Positions 34,943 through 44,725 of a stretch of DNA of 64,000 bases are shown here, in pieces. Under the pieces are notes generated by a model that did no database searches, was not told the DNA's origin, and saw only the letters and a program-made list of their open reading frames with translations. Origin of the DNA: Rhodovulum sp. 12E13 (GTDB taxonomy: Bacteria; Pseudomonadota; Alphaproteobacteria; Rhodobacterales; Rhodobacteraceae); assembly GCF_003340565.1 (NCBI RefSeq), contig NZ_QPLK01000005.1, positions 62,001-126,000 of the forward strand. The letters run 5' to 3'. Position 1 is the stretch's first letter. Each line of letters starts with the position of its first letter. The translations under genes and the position numbers were made by a program.

Positions 34943-37900
34943 TCAGTTGGCGACCTGGCGTGCCTCGGGCGTATAACGGGACGATTTCGATATCGTGAAT
35001 TGTCCCCGGCTCACCTTGCGGATCTTGCCCTGCCGCAGGAGCTGGCCGAAGGTGCGCAGGCTCTCCTCGCGGCTCAGATCCTCCTGCCCCTCGATCCCCT
35101 CGCGGACCGCGCGCATCAGCTGCGGGTGCGAGAAGTGGGGCCGCCCCTCGACATAGGCCGTGTAGGCGGCGGCGCATTCCAGCAGGTCGGCCAGCCCCTC
35201 GGCGCCCATGCGGTCGGCGAAGTCGGCGAAGGCGGTGCTGTCGGCAAAGTGGCCGGCGGCCTCCTCGTCGGTCTTGACCATGCCGGCGCCCGACATGCCC
35301 TGGGGCGCGGTCTCGGGCGCGTCCGCGCCGTCGCTCACCGTGCCTCCGCTCACCGTCGCCGACGCGCCACGATCGAGGTCGAGCGCGAGGCGACCGCGCG
35401 TCACGCGGCGCGGCCGCACGGGGCCGGCATCGCCCTGCTCCTCGGTCACCTGGGACGCGGACGCCGCCACATCGTCGTGCGGCTCGCCGTCGCTCTCGTC
35501 GATCCGCTGCTCCGAGACCAGCATCAGCGGCGCGACGCGCGGGCGCGGCTGGTCGCCCTGAACCGGGCGGCGGCGCAGGCTGCCCGCCGCGGCGATCGCC
35601 GGGCGCTGCGGACGGACGGGACGGCGCGGCGCGATCCCGGCACCCGGCCGGCCTTCGTCGTGACCGTCGTCCTGCTGCGTCTCAGCCTCGGTATCACCCG
35701 CCTTAGCGGCAGCGCCTGCCGGCGCTTCGGCCGCTCCCTCGGACATGTCGCGCGGCAGGTCGGCGGGCGCCTCTTCGGTCCGGTCCGAAGCCACGGCCTC
35801 GTCGCCGGGCGCGTCCTCGTTCCCTGCGGGAGCCTCGTGGGCTGAGGGGGCCTCGGAGACGTTCCGATCGGCCTCGGCCTGGCCGGGATCAGATGCCTCG
35901 GAGTCGCCTGCCTCGGCCGCATGGTCCATCGTGTCTTTGGCCGGCTCGTCCGCGGGGGGAGGGGCCACGCCGGCGATGTCCGGCATGTCGGCGGCGTGCT
36001 GGGGGCCCTCTGCCGAATCGCCGGCACCCGGCGCGTCGAGACCCGTCTCCTCCTGACCGGACGCCGCAGCCTCCTCGGTCTCCAGCGTGTCCACCTGGTC
36101 GCGCTCGAACGAGATCGGCGTCGAGACGGGGCTGGTGCGCGGCTTGACCACCGCGGCGAGATCGGCGCGGTAGGCCTCGGTCGCTTCCGCGTCGTCGCGG
36201 CGCGAGGGGCCGCCATCGGCGCGTGTCGCGGCCACGGCGGCCTTGAGGTGGGCAATGGCCGAGCGGCGGCGGCGCAGTTCGGGGCCGGCGAGGCGCGAGT
36301 TGGTCGCGTCGAGCAGGCGCTCGACCCGGCTCTCTTCGGCCCCGTTGGCCCCCAGCGCGAGCGCACGGCGTTCGGCGGCGGCCTCGGCCTTTTCGGCGCG
36401 GGCGAGCTCGCCCGTCAGGCGGCTCACCGCGGCCGAGATGCTGTCCTGCATCCGCTCGGCGGCGGATCGCGGGATCGAGACCGGCTCGTCGGCCTCTGCC
36501 GCCGGGGTCTCGGGGGCCTCTGCGGCCTCGCGCCCACCCTCGACGGGCGCCTCCTCGTCGGCGGTCGCGTCGGATGTTTCGGAGGAGTCGGCGCGCTCGT
36601 CCTGGTCGGTCGTGTCCGCGCCCGCGTTCGTGTCGCCGTAGAGCCACGAGAAGTCCGGCGCGTCGGACGCCGTGGCATCGGGCTGCGCTGGCGCGGCAGG
36701 CGCTTTCGGCGCCGCGTCCGCGCTCGTGGCGATGCCGGAGAGCATCCGGGCGACGGCGGCGTCCACGTCGGGCGCGGCCCCTTCTGCCTCACGCTCCCCG
36801 GGTTGCACCGCAGCGTCGCCGGTTTCGTCGGACGTCCCGGTGCCGGGAGCCATTTCGAGCGCGGCAAGCTCGGCCATCAGGTCGGCCTCTTCCTCGGGTG
36901 CGAGCAGACCGGCCTCCGGCCCCGCCACCTCGTCGGTCCCGGTGATCGGCGCCTCCTCGGCCTCGGGGGTCTCGTCCTGCTCCCGCGCCTCGGTGAGCGC
37001 GGCCCTGAGCGGTGCGGCGAGATCGGCCTTGCGCACCCGGACGACGCGGGCACGGGCCCGGCTGGCGATCGGTTCCGCCGGCTCGCCGTGCGGCACCTCC
37101 ACCTCGTCCGCGTCTGCGTGCGGCGCCTCGTCCATGCCTGCATGGGCGACCTCCTCCACGGCCTCGGCCATGTCGTCGCCCTCGGCCATGTCGTCGCTCT
37201 CGGCCTGCGCCGCATGCTCCAGGTCCGCCTCGGCCGCCTCGGGGCCAGGCTCCTCTGCCTCGACGGGCGCTTGTGCCATGCGCGCGTCCGCGTGCTCGCC
37301 TGCGGCGGGGCGCGCCTCCGTGCGTTCGCCCTCGATCTCGGCACCATCCATCGAGGTGTCGGCCTCGGCCGGCTCGGCGAAGGCGGACTCATCCACCCGG
37401 GTCTCGGCCACATCGCCCAAGGACGGGCCGAAAGCCGGCTCCTGCATGCTTCTGACGGACGTCTCGTCGTCATCGAGGCCCGGTGCGACCGCGTCGGCCG
37501 CTGCTGTCTCGGAGTGGGGCATCCCGGGCACGTCACCCTCGGATACGTAGCTCTCAGGCCACGCGGTCTCGGGCCAGGAGCTCTCGGGCGCGAACGCCTC
37601 GGGCTCGACGCTCTCCGCCGGCACGGCCACGGCGTCGTCGGTCTCTGCCAACTCGCCCTCGCCGGATCCGGTCGCGGCCGGCTCCGGGGCGGGCGCGTAA
37701 ACCTCGGGCAAGGCATCCACCGAGCCGGGCTCCGCCTCCGGCGCGACCGTCGGGGCGCGTTCGGCCTCCGGCTCGAGTGCTGCCGTCTCGAATGCTTCCG
37801 TCTCGGGCGCAGCCGGCGCGCTGCCTTCAGGTTCGACCTCGGCGAAGCCGGTCACCGGCGCCGCCTGAGCGGCCTCGGAGTCAGTCTCTGCCGAGTCGCC

Positions 37901-39094
37901 CTCTGGCACCATGCCGTCTGCGGCGGGGGGCTCGAAGGCGACACGCTCGCCGGACATGCTCTCGGCTTCCTCGGCGCCGTCATGGACCCCGTCGTGGGCC
38001 CCCTCGTGGCTATCGACGAACTCGGCCTCGGAGGTATCCCCGGCAGCGAGGCGAGCGAGTGTCTCGGACATGCGGGGCGGCTCGGCCTGCTGCGCGCGAC
38101 CCACCACGGCGCGGATGCGCGCGAGTTTTTCCTCCAGCGACACGGCGGCAGCGGCGGGCGCGGCGACAGAAACGGCTTCGGGCGCCTGCCAGCCGGCGAC
38201 GCCGGTCTCGTCCCCGGCCATCTCTCCGTCGGTGGCATCCGTAGCACCGGACCCGGCCTCCGCGGTCTCTGGCTCTCCGATCTCGGGTTCGGGTTCGGGT
38301 TCGACGGCCTCGGGTTCGACGGCCTCGGGTTCGGGGGCCGCGGGTTCGGGAGCCGCGGGTTCGGTCGTCTCGGCTTCCGTCGCTTCGGCCTCGGCCGTTT
38401 CCAGATCGACGGCCTGCTTCGCGGCCGCATCGGCCCGCCCCGTCTCGGCATCAAGGGTCTCGGCCTCAAGCGTCTCGGCCCCGAGGACCTTGGAGTCGGC
38501 CTCTGTCCCGGCGATGTCCGGCGTTGCGGGCTCTTCGGCCGAGGCAGCCTCTACCTCCGGCTCCCGAACGGGCGCTTCCGGGGCTGGCGTGCCTTGCTCG
38601 GGCGTCTCGCCCTCCGGTTCGGCCATGTCGGCCAGGGCATCGGCGGCGGCCACCGGCTCGGCGGCACTCTCTTCGGAGCGGAGCCCCGACGCAGGCGAGG
38701 CGTCGCGCGCCTCGACGTCCGCCGGCCTGGGCGCTTCGGACGTTGCCATCGTCTCGGCCGGCGCCGGCGCGTCAGGCGCTGGCGCGGCCTCCGCGGTGGC
38801 GGGCGCCACCTCCTCGCGGGCGGCGGCGGCCCCCTCCTCGGTCTGCGGGCGCAACAGGATACCGCGATCGCTCACCTGCGCCTCGACGCGGCGCCGGATC
38901 TCGCGCTCGGCGATCCGCTGCAGCATCTCGGCATCCGGCGTCGGCGGCTCGGCCCCGAAGTAGCGGTCGTCGGCGGCCAGGTCGCGGAAATACTCCGCGA
39001 TGGCCTTCATCGTTCCGAACGAGTCGTCGAACCCTTCCAGCGTGCAGGAAAAGGTCCCGTAGGACACCGTCAGTACCTTGTTCGATCCAACCAT
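34943..39094 (-). CDS. Giant acidic, mostly disordered protein with conserved ends
   Basis: 1383 residues. Residues 1-85 look folded ([51 protein letters not shown]). About 100-1280 is extremely rich in Glu, Ala, Pro and Asp with short repeats ([20 protein letters not shown]), and is broken by a predicted coiled coil at about 885-990 ([20 protein letters not shown], then Arg/Leu-rich [20 protein letters not shown]). The last ~100 residues look folded again ([42 protein letters not shown]). No signal peptide or membrane helix, so cytosolic. ATG 39094 follows GAGCGAGGCG. I know similar ends in uncharacterised rhodobacteral proteins but no function. The antisense strand's long open frame is a composition artefact. 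Confidence 0.8.
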   Translation of the reverse strand: MVGSNKVLTVSYGTFSCTLEGFDDSFGTMKAIAEYFRDLAADDRYFGAEPPTPDAEMLQRIAEREIRRRVEAQVSDRGILLRPQTEEGAAAAREEVAPATAEAAPAPDAPAPAETMATSEAPRPADVEARDASPASGLRSEESAAEPVAAADALADMAEPEGETPEQGTPAPEAPVREPEVEAASAEEPATPDIAGTEADSKVLGAETLEAETLDAETGRADAAAKQAVDLETAEAEATEAETTEPAAPEPAAPEPEAVEPEAVEPEPEPEIGEPETAEAGSGATDATDGEMAGDETGVAGWQAPEAVSVAAPAAAAVSLEEKLARIRAVVGRAQQAEPPRMSETLARLAAGDTSEAEFVDSHEGAHDGVHDGAEEAESMSGERVAFEPPAADGMVPEGDSAETDSEAAQAAPVTGFAEVEPEGSAPAAPETEAFETAALEPEAERAPTVAPEAEPGSVDALPEVYAPAPEPAATGSGEGELAETDDAVAVPAESVEPEAFAPESSWPETAWPESYVSEGDVPGMPHSETAAADAVAPGLDDDETSVRSMQEPAFGPSLGDVAETRVDESAFAEPAEADTSMDGAEIEGERTEARPAAGEHADARMAQAPVEAEEPGPEAAEADLEHAAQAESDDMAEGDDMAEAVEEVAHAGMDEAPHADADEVEVPHGEPAEPIASRARARVVRVRKADLAAPLRAALTEAREQDETPEAEEAPITGTDEVAGPEAGLLAPEEEADLMAELAALEMAPGTGTSDETGDAAVQPGEREAEGAAPDVDAAVARMLSGIATSADAAPKAPAAPAQPDATASDAPDFSWLYGDTNAGADTTDQDERADSSETSDATADEEAPVEGGREAAEAPETPAAEADEPVSIPRSAAERMQDSISAAVSRLTGELARAEKAEAAAERRALALGANGAEESRVERLLDATNSRLAGPELRRRRSAIAHLKAAVAATRADGGPSRRDDAEATEAYRADLAAVVKPRTSPVSTPISFERDQVDTLETEEAAASGQEETGLDAPGAGDSAEGPQHAADMPDIAGVAPPPADEPAKDTMDHAAEAGDSEASDPGQAEADRNVSEAPSAHEAPAGNEDAPGDEAVASDRTEEAPADLPRDMSEGAAEAPAGAAAKAGDTEAETQQDDGHDEGRPGAGIAPRRPVRPQRPAIAAAGSLRRRPVQGDQPRPRVAPLMLVSEQRIDESDGEPHDDVAASASQVTEEQGDAGPVRPRRVTRGRLALDLDRGASATVSGGTVSDGADAPETAPQGMSGAGMVKTDEEAAGHFADSTAFADFADRMGAEGLADLLECAAAYTAYVEGRPHFSHPQLMRAVREGIEGQEDLSREESLRTFGQLLRQGKIRKVSRGQFTISKSSRYTPEARQVAN

Positions 39095-39240
39095 CGCCTC
39101 GCTCGTTCGATTGTGGGCCTTCCAGAAGGATTTACCACGCATTGGTTCGTGGATGAGAACGGAACCAAGAAATTAAAGGTATCATTTCATGGCGAAATTG
39201 TGGTGTTCCTCCGGGGATCCACGGGGAAGAGAGGCGGGCG

Positions 39241-39945
39241 ATGGAGCCGAGGCTGGTCGAGAGTACGCGCGGGCTGACCCTGCTTGGTGGAGGGGCGCTG
39301 GGGCCGGGCGATCTCGAGGCCGCGCTCACCCAAGCGCCCGACCTCGTCGCGGCCGACAGCGGCGCGGCCGCGGCGCTCGCTGCCGGCCACATGCCGCTCA
39401 GGGTGATCGGCGACATGGATTCGCTCGCCCCCGGCGACCAGGCACGGCTGGCACCCGGCGTGCTGCACCGCGTCACCGAACAGGACAGCACCGACTTCGA
39501 CAAGGTTCTGCGCTCGGTCGCCGGCCCGGTGGCGGTGGGGGTAGGCTTCATGGGCGCGCGCGCCGATCACCAGCTCGCCAACCTTTCGGCGCTGGTGCGG
39601 CACCGCCACCTGCCGTGCCTGCTGCTGGGCGAGGGCGACGTGGTGTTCGCGGCGCCGCCCGAGATCGAGGTCGCCGCCGCGCCGGGCACGCGCGTCTCGC
39701 TTTTCCCGCTCGCGCCGGTGTCGGGCGTGTCGGAGGGGCTGCACTGGCCCATCGCGGGGCTGCCGATGGCCCCGGCCGGCCTGCACGGCACCTCCAACCG
39801 GGTGGCGGAGGGGGCGACGTCGGTCCGCCTTGCCTTCGCCCGGCCGGGGATGCTGGTGATCATGCCGCGGGCGGCCCTGGGATCTGCGGTGGCGGCGCTG
39901 CGGGCCGCGCCGCTCTGGCGGCGAGGCGCTGCTCCCGCAGGATGA
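39241..39945 (+). CDS. thiN: Thiamine diphosphokinase
   Basis: 234 residues with the thiamine pyrophosphokinase motifs AADSGAAAAL, VIGDMDSLAP, QDSTDFDKVL and GARADHQLANLSAL (active-site Asp/His), and a C-terminal substrate-binding domain (LHWPIAGLPM, GTSNRVAEG). It transfers pyrophosphate from ATP to thiamine giving thiamine diphosphate. ATG 39241 follows AGAGGCGGGCG. Divergent from the giant acidic protein, and its last 86 bp overlap, on the opposite strand, the end of the EamA gene. Confidence 0.9.
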   Translation: MEPRLVESTRGLTLLGGGALGPGDLEAALTQAPDLVAADSGAAAALAAGHMPLRVIGDMDSLAPGDQARLAPGVLHRVTEQDSTDFDKVLRSVAGPVAVGVGFMGARADHQLANLSALVRHRHLPCLLLGEGDVVFAAPPEIEVAAAPGTRVSLFPLAPVSGVSEGLHWPIAGLPMAPAGLHGTSNRVAEGATSVRLAFARPGMLVIMPRAALGSAVAALRAAPLWRRGAAPAG

Positions 39946-40804
39946 TGACGAGGCCCGCCGCCATCACCACCGCGATCCCGGCGAAGGAGAGCGGCCCCGG
40001 CAGCTCGGCGAACAGCAAGAGCCCAAGCAGCACGGCGAACGGGATCTCGAGATACTGGATCGGCGCGACCGTGGCGGCGGGCGCGAATCGCAGCGACCAG
40101 GTGAGCGCGAGGTGCGCGAGCGTGCCGATCGCGCCGATCCCGGCCAAGAGCCAGAGCGCGCGAGCGTCGGGCATCACCGGGTCGAGCTCGGGGTGGCCGC
40201 TGCCCTCGGCAAGGAGGGCGAGCGGCACGAGGAAGGCCGAGCCGATCAGGCCGTTCACCGCCTGCAAGTCCAGCGGCGCGACGGCGCGGGCGACCTGCCG
40301 GGTCAGCAGCATGAACGCGGCAAAGGCAATCGCGACGCCGAGCGGCAGAAGCGCCGGCGCGCCCACCTCGCGCAGCGAGGGCTGCAGCACCATGAGCGTG
40401 CCCGCGAACCCCGCCGCGCAGGCGAGCGCCCGGCGCCACCCGACCTCTTCGCCCATCACGAGGCCACCCGCGAGCAGCACGAGGAAGGGCATGACGTAGG
40501 CGATGGCGATGGCGTCGGCCAGGGGCAGGAAGCGCAGGCTCAGGAACATCAGCGCGATCCCGACGACGTGAAGAAGCGTGCGCAGCACCACCACGGGCCA
40601 GAGCCCCCGCGGCACGCGCAGCACGCCGCCGAGCGCCAGCACCAGCGGCACGAGCAGCACCGCCTGCGCCACGAAGCGCACGGCGACGACCTGCAGCAGC
40701 GGCACCGCTGCACCCAGCATCTTGGCAAGCGCGTCGGCGAGCGGCGCCAGCAGGCAGAACAGCAGCATCAGGGCGATGCCGAGTGTAGGGCGGTCGGTGT
40801 GCAT
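39860..40804 (-). CDS. EamA/DMT family transporter
   Basis: 314 residues, ten hydrophobic helices in two EamA repeats: TLGIALMLLFCLLAPLADALAKML opening, GFAGTLMVLQP and SFAGIAVVMAAGLVIIL near the repeat ends. DMT transporters export small metabolites or amino acids; the substrate is unknown. I start at MHTDRPTL (40804). The longer open frame to 40933 would translate the palindrome cluster and is rejected. Lies downstream of glyS on the same strand. Its C-terminus overlaps thiN antisense. Confidence 0.88.
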   Translation of the reverse strand: MHTDRPTLGIALMLLFCLLAPLADALAKMLGAAVPLLQVVAVRFVAQAVLLVPLVLALGGVLRVPRGLWPVVVLRTLLHVVGIALMFLSLRFLPLADAIAIAYVMPFLVLLAGGLVMGEEVGWRRALACAAGFAGTLMVLQPSLREVGAPALLPLGVAIAFAAFMLLTRQVARAVAPLDLQAVNGLIGSAFLVPLALLAEGSGHPELDPVMPDARALWLLAGIGAIGTLAHLALTWSLRFAPAATVAPIQYLEIPFAVLLGLLLFAELPGPLSFAGIAVVMAAGLVIILREQRLAARAARPAAPPPQIPGPPAA

Positions 40805-40837
40805 GGAAGCGATGTGGCACGTTCCGCAGGGCGGGGG

Positions 40838-40903
40838 GAAGGCGTTTCGAAACGCCTTCAACGCGCGTCGGAACGCGCGTTCAACGCCTTTCCAAAGGCG
40901 TTG
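40838..40903. repeat. Three tandem perfect palindromes
   Basis: (1) 40838-40859, 11-bp arms GAAGGCGTTTC / GAAACGCCTTC, no loop; (2) 40860-40881, AACGCGCGT-CGGA-ACGCGCGTT; (3) 40882-40903, CAACGCCTTT-CC-AAAGGCGTTG. They abut exactly. Palindromes 1 and 3 share AACGCCTT/AAGGCGTT, so arms can also pair with each other. Located between the glyS stop and the EamA start on the minus strand: possibly terminator, RNA processing element or protein-binding site. Confidence 0.9.
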
Positions 40904-41014
40904 CCGCCGGTAGTGCTGCGCACCACCCGTCACCGTGCGGCCGCCGGCCCCTCTTCGCGACGGGCCGGGCGGGGGGCCTCGCCTCGCGGCTCGGGCGCTC
41001 GGCGCGCAGGCCGC

Positions 41015-43261
41015 TCACCCCTCGAGCTTCGTCAGGTCGGCGACCTGCAGGCAGGTCTCGCGGATGCGGTGCAGCAGGTTCAGCCGGTTGCGGCGCACGA
41101 TGGGGTTGTCGGTGTTGACCTGCACCGCCTCGAAGAAGGCGTCGATAGGCGCGCGCAGGGCGGCCATTGCCGCCATCGCCCCGGCATAGTCCTCGGCGGC
41201 GAGCGCCGGGGAGATGCGGGCGTCGGCGGCGTCGAGCGCGGCGAACAGCGCGCGCTCTTCCTCAGTCTCGGCGAATTTGGGGTCGGGGCCGAACTCGTAG
41301 GCCACCCCGTCGGCCGCCTCGGCCTGGGCGAGGATGTTGGCGGCGCGCTTGAAGCCCTGGATCAGGTTCTCGCCCTCCTCGGTGCCGATCTCGGCCTGCA
41401 GCGCGCGGGCGCGAGCGGTCACGTCGGCCAGATCGTCGGCGCCCTCCATCGACAGGCAGGCGTCGATCACGTCGTGCCGGATGCCCTCGTCGCGCAGGTG
41501 GACCTTGAGGCGGTCGTGGAAGAAGGAGAGGAGGTCGTCGGAGGCGCCGGGCACCTGTTCCGCCAGCTTTTGCACCGAGGCGTGGCCGTGGGCCGGGCCA
41601 TAGTGCTCGATCACCGTGCGCACTGCCGCGCCGAACACGCCGTGCTCGGCAATGCCCTCTATGATCTCGTGCAGCATGTCGCGCGCCTTGCCATCCACGC
41701 CCTCGACATGGATGCCGTGGCGCAGAAGCTGCGCCTCGAAGAACCGGTCGAGGCGGCAGCGCGCGCCCGTCTCGAGCAGGATGCGGATCACTCCAAGCGC
41801 CGCCCGGCGCAGCGCGAAGGGGTCTTTCGAGCCGGTGGGCTTCTCGTCGATGGCCCAGAAGCCGGTCAGCGTGTCCAGCTTGTCGGCGAGCGCCACGGCC
41901 TGCGCGACCGGCCCTTCGGGCACCCGGTCGGCGGCGCCGAGGGGGCGGTAATGCTCCTCGCAGGCGGCGGCCACCCCGGGCGGCAGGCCGGCGGCCTCGG
42001 CGTAGTGGCGGCCCATCGTGCCCTGCAGCTCGGGGAACTCGTAGACCATCTCCGAGGCCAGGTCGGCCTTGCAGACCTGCGCCGCCTGCTCCGCCAGCTC
42101 GGGGTCGGCGCCCACGACCGGGGCGATCTCGCGCGCGAGCGCGGCGATGCGGGCGATGCGGTCGGCCTGGCTGCCGAGGCGCCGCTCGAAGGTGACGTGC
42201 GCGAGCTTGTCCAGCCATGCGCCCATGCCGGCCGTCGCCACGCGCAGGTCGTTCTCCCAGAAGAACAGCGCGTCCGACAGGCGGGCGGCCAGCACCTTGC
42301 GGTTGCCGGCGAGGATCGTGGCGCCGTCGTCTTCCGTCGCGCGGTTCGCCACGGTGACGAAGCGCACGATGCGGCCCGTCCCCGGCTCGCGCAGCGAAAA
42401 GAACTTCTGGTGCTCCTTCATCGAGGTCTGCAGCACCTCGGGCGGCAGGTCGAGGAAGCGCGCGCCGATCTCGCCCATCAGCGTGACCGGCCATTCAACC
42501 AGCCCCGCCACCTCGGCCAGCAGCCCGTTGTCGGGCACCAGCTCGAGCCCCGCGGCGAAAGCGAGGTGCTCGGCGTCGTGGCGGATGGTGGCGGCGCGCT
42601 CTTCGGGGTCGAGCAGCACGAAGGCGCGCTTGAGCTTCGCCGCGTAGTCCTCGAAGCCGGTCACCGAAAACGGCTCGGGCGCCATGAAGCGGTGGCCGCG
42701 CGTGGTGTCGCCTGCCACGATCCCGTCGATGTCCAGCGGCACCACCTCGGCCCCCGCCTCCGTCGTCAGGAGGCACAGGATCGCGTGCAGCGGCCGCACC
42801 CAGCGCAGGCTGCCCTCGCCGGGCAGGCCCGGCCCGCCCCAGCGCATCGACTTGGGCCAGGGAAAGCCGCGCACCGTGGCCTCGAGCACCTCTCCCACGA
42901 TCTCGGCCGCCGGACGGCCGGGCCGGGTGATGCGCGCGAACAGCACAGCGCCCTTCGGCGTCTCGCGCGCCTCGAGCTGGTCGCGGGTGAGGCCGGTGGA
43001 GCGCAGGAAGCCCTCGATCGCCTTGTCGGGCGCGTCGGCCCTCGGCCCCTTTCGCTCTTCCGTCACCGTGGGGCTTTCGGCCGCCAGCCCCTCGACCGCC
43101 AGCGCCAGCCGGCGCGGGGTGACGAAGGCATGGGCAGCGGCATAGGTCAGACCGGCCTCGACCATGCCGTCGGTCATCAGGCGCTTGAGGTCGGCCGCCG
43201 CGCGGGCCTGCATCCGCGCGGGGATCTCTTCCGAGAAGAGCTCGATCAGGAGGTCGGGCAT
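41015..43261 (-). CDS. glyS: Glycyl-tRNA synthetase beta subunit
   Basis: 748 residues. Starts LLIELFSEEIPARMQ as bacterial GlyS does; further family motifs are TPRRLALAVEGL, ERKGPRADAP, FPWPKSMRWG, GHRFMAPEPF, TSMKEHQKFFSLR, FFWENDLR and DPFALRRAALGVIRILLE, with a C-terminal anticodon-binding region (VQVNTDNPIVRRNRLNLL). Pairs with GlyQ as an alpha2beta2 enzyme charging tRNA-Gly. In most relatives glyQ and glyS are close; here three genes lie between (two of them foreign-looking). Confidence 0.97.
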   Translation of the reverse strand: MPDLLIELFSEEIPARMQARAAADLKRLMTDGMVEAGLTYAAAHAFVTPRRLALAVEGLAAESPTVTEERKGPRADAPDKAIEGFLRSTGLTRDQLEARETPKGAVLFARITRPGRPAAEIVGEVLEATVRGFPWPKSMRWGGPGLPGEGSLRWVRPLHAILCLLTTEAGAEVVPLDIDGIVAGDTTRGHRFMAPEPFSVTGFEDYAAKLKRAFVLLDPEERAATIRHDAEHLAFAAGLELVPDNGLLAEVAGLVEWPVTLMGEIGARFLDLPPEVLQTSMKEHQKFFSLREPGTGRIVRFVTVANRATEDDGATILAGNRKVLAARLSDALFFWENDLRVATAGMGAWLDKLAHVTFERRLGSQADRIARIAALAREIAPVVGADPELAEQAAQVCKADLASEMVYEFPELQGTMGRHYAEAAGLPPGVAAACEEHYRPLGAADRVPEGPVAQAVALADKLDTLTGFWAIDEKPTGSKDPFALRRAALGVIRILLETGARCRLDRFFEAQLLRHGIHVEGVDGKARDMLHEIIEGIAEHGVFGAAVRTVIEHYGPAHGHASVQKLAEQVPGASDDLLSFFHDRLKVHLRDEGIRHDVIDACLSMEGADDLADVTARARALQAEIGTEEGENLIQGFKRAANILAQAEAADGVAYEFGPDPKFAETEEERALFAALDAADARISPALAAEDYAGAMAAMAALRAPIDAFFEAVQVNTDNPIVRRNRLNLLHRIRETCLQVADLTKLEG

Positions 43262-43271
43262 GGGGTGCGGC

Positions 43272-43799
43272 TCATTCGGTGTCGGCGGGCGGCGGGGGGC
43301 AGCCCTCGGGCGGCGGATCGCCGTCGAAGACGCGGGCGCCGCAGCGGTTGATCTGGTGCCAGGCAAAGCCCTCGCCACCCGCGCCCACGGCCACCACCCG
43401 GTCGATCCCGTAGGTGACGTTCTCCTGCCCCATGAAGGCCAGCGCGTCGCCCGCGGCCAGCGCCGAGGCGAGCGCGTCGGCCTCGAAACAGGGGAAGGTC
43501 ACGGGCGCGACGGTCGGCTCGGGGTCGGGATAGGGGGCGAAGCGGTCGGCGAGCGCCTGCGGCGTCGCGTCGATCTCGAAACAGGCACGGTATTTCAGGG
43601 GCGAACTGTCGCCCTCGGCGATGCTCAACCCGGTGACGTCGAGCATCTCGCGGGTGCCGTCGACCGTAGTCAGCGTGACGGTGCCCCGGCCCTCCTCGCG
43701 CACGTCGTACCAGTGGAACTGCTCGAGGTAGAACAGCCCCGCCCCGGCGAGCACGGCGAGCGCCACAAGCGCGACAACGGCGATACGACCTACGCTCAT
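43272..43799 (-). CDS. DUF6446-type membrane-anchored protein
   Basis: 175 residues: N-terminal anchor RIAVVALVALAVLAGAGLFYL and a periplasmic domain with YDVREEGRGTVTLT, SPLKYRACFEI, YPDPEPTVAPVTFPCFEAD and INRCGARVFDGDPPPEGC; three or four cysteines. I recognise it as the small gene usually found between glyQ and glyS in Rhodobacterales. Function unknown. Ten bp before glyS and overlapping the sulfotransferase-like gene by ATGA. Confidence 0.85.
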   Translation of the reverse strand: MSVGRIAVVALVALAVLAGAGLFYLEQFHWYDVREEGRGTVTLTTVDGTREMLDVTGLSIAEGDSSPLKYRACFEIDATPQALADRFAPYPDPEPTVAPVTFPCFEADALASALAAGDALAFMGQENVTYGIDRVVAVGAGGEGFAWHQINRCGARVFDGDPPPEGCPPPPADTE

Positions 43800-44725
43800 G
43801 GGGCGCCAAGCTCGGGATAACGCGCACGAAGGAGCGCCACATCGCGCTCATAGCGCGCAGCGAGGACATCGGCATCGCCTGACGAGAGCAGGGTGGGGCC
43901 GCCGTCGGCCGGATGTCGGGCGTAGATCTCGCCCACGCGCCGAATGCGCTCCTGCCGGGGCAGGCCAGGATCGAGCGTCTCGACCTCCGCCAGTGCGGAT
44001 GCCGCGGGCGAGCGGGTGCTGCCGGGCTTGTCAAGCACGGGCAGATTGGAGACCGGCACACCGAGGAACGCGGCGACGATGCCCGCAGGGTCCGCGGCAT
44101 ACCGCTCCTGACACCAGAAGTGGAGCCGTGCGCCCGGCACGCGGCGCTCGATACGCCTCATCAGATCCGGCCAGCCGCCGTCGCCTTCAACCAGCAGGGC
44201 CACACCATGCTCCCAGCGCGCGCGAGCATCGGGCGTAGATCGCATCAGCTCGAAGAGCGTCGACGCCATCAGACCATCGTATCCGCGGATCGAGATGTAC
44301 AGCGAGAGTCGGTCAGGCCCGGCGAGGCGGCGGACGAAATCCAGTCCCGACAAATCGGGGTAGAACGTGCCGTGCAGCAGATCCTCGGGAAACCCCAGAA
44401 AATTCTCCTCGGAAGCCGCGACCCGCCCAGCGCCTTCCACAGCGGCGCGCAACCGCCGCACGGTCCGCAGGCGAAGGCGGAGCCGACGGCGCAAACCCCG
44501 CCAACCCTTGGGGCACATGCGAAGTGCCACTGCGGGCTGGCGCAGCCTATCCTGCAAGAGCAGGGCGACATCTGCCGCGTCGGCCTGGGCCCGCGCGGCC
44601 GAAAGAAGCGCCTGGAAATGCGTGGTCGCCGTCTTGTGCGCCCCCACGTGCACACGCCAGTCGGGCACCAGGCGTGCACTGCCGCGCGATGCAGCGCTTG
44701 GCTGCGATTTCGCGATGTCGTTCAT
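43796..44725 (-). CDS. Sulfotransferase-like protein
   Basis: 309 residues with a P-loop-like PAPS-binding motif near the N-terminus (HVGAHKTATTHFQ, 26-38) and a later Ser/Arg region (SLYISIRGYDGLMAST) as in sulfotransferases of carbohydrate-decorating loci. It would move sulfate from PAPS to a sugar or lipid, but specificity is unknown. It overlaps the FkbM gene before it and the DUF6446 gene after it (both ATGA), so it is wired into the glyQ-glyS operon. Codon use looks a little less GC-biased than the flanking synthetase genes. Confidence 0.75.
   Translation of the reverse strand: MNDIAKSQPSAASRGSARLVPDWRVHVGAHKTATTHFQALLSAARAQADAADVALLLQDRLRQPAVALRMCPKGWRGLRRRLRLRLRTVRRLRAAVEGAGRVAASEENFLGFPEDLLHGTFYPDLSGLDFVRRLAGPDRLSLYISIRGYDGLMASTLFELMRSTPDARARWEHGVALLVEGDGGWPDLMRRIERRVPGARLHFWCQERYAADPAGIVAAFLGVPVSNLPVLDKPGSTRSPAASALAEVETLDPGLPRQERIRRVGEIYARHPADGGPTLLSSGDADVLAARYERDVALLRARYPELGAP

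Noticed and set aside
35921-39277. 1118-codon plus-strand open frame over the giant acidic gene
   Set aside because: Antisense of a Glu/Ala-rich gene. It is Gly/Arg/Leu-rich, with no domains and no ribosome-binding site.
40112-43351. 1079-codon plus-strand open frame over glyS
   Set aside because: Antisense of an unmistakable glyS. Composition follows from GC-rich third positions.
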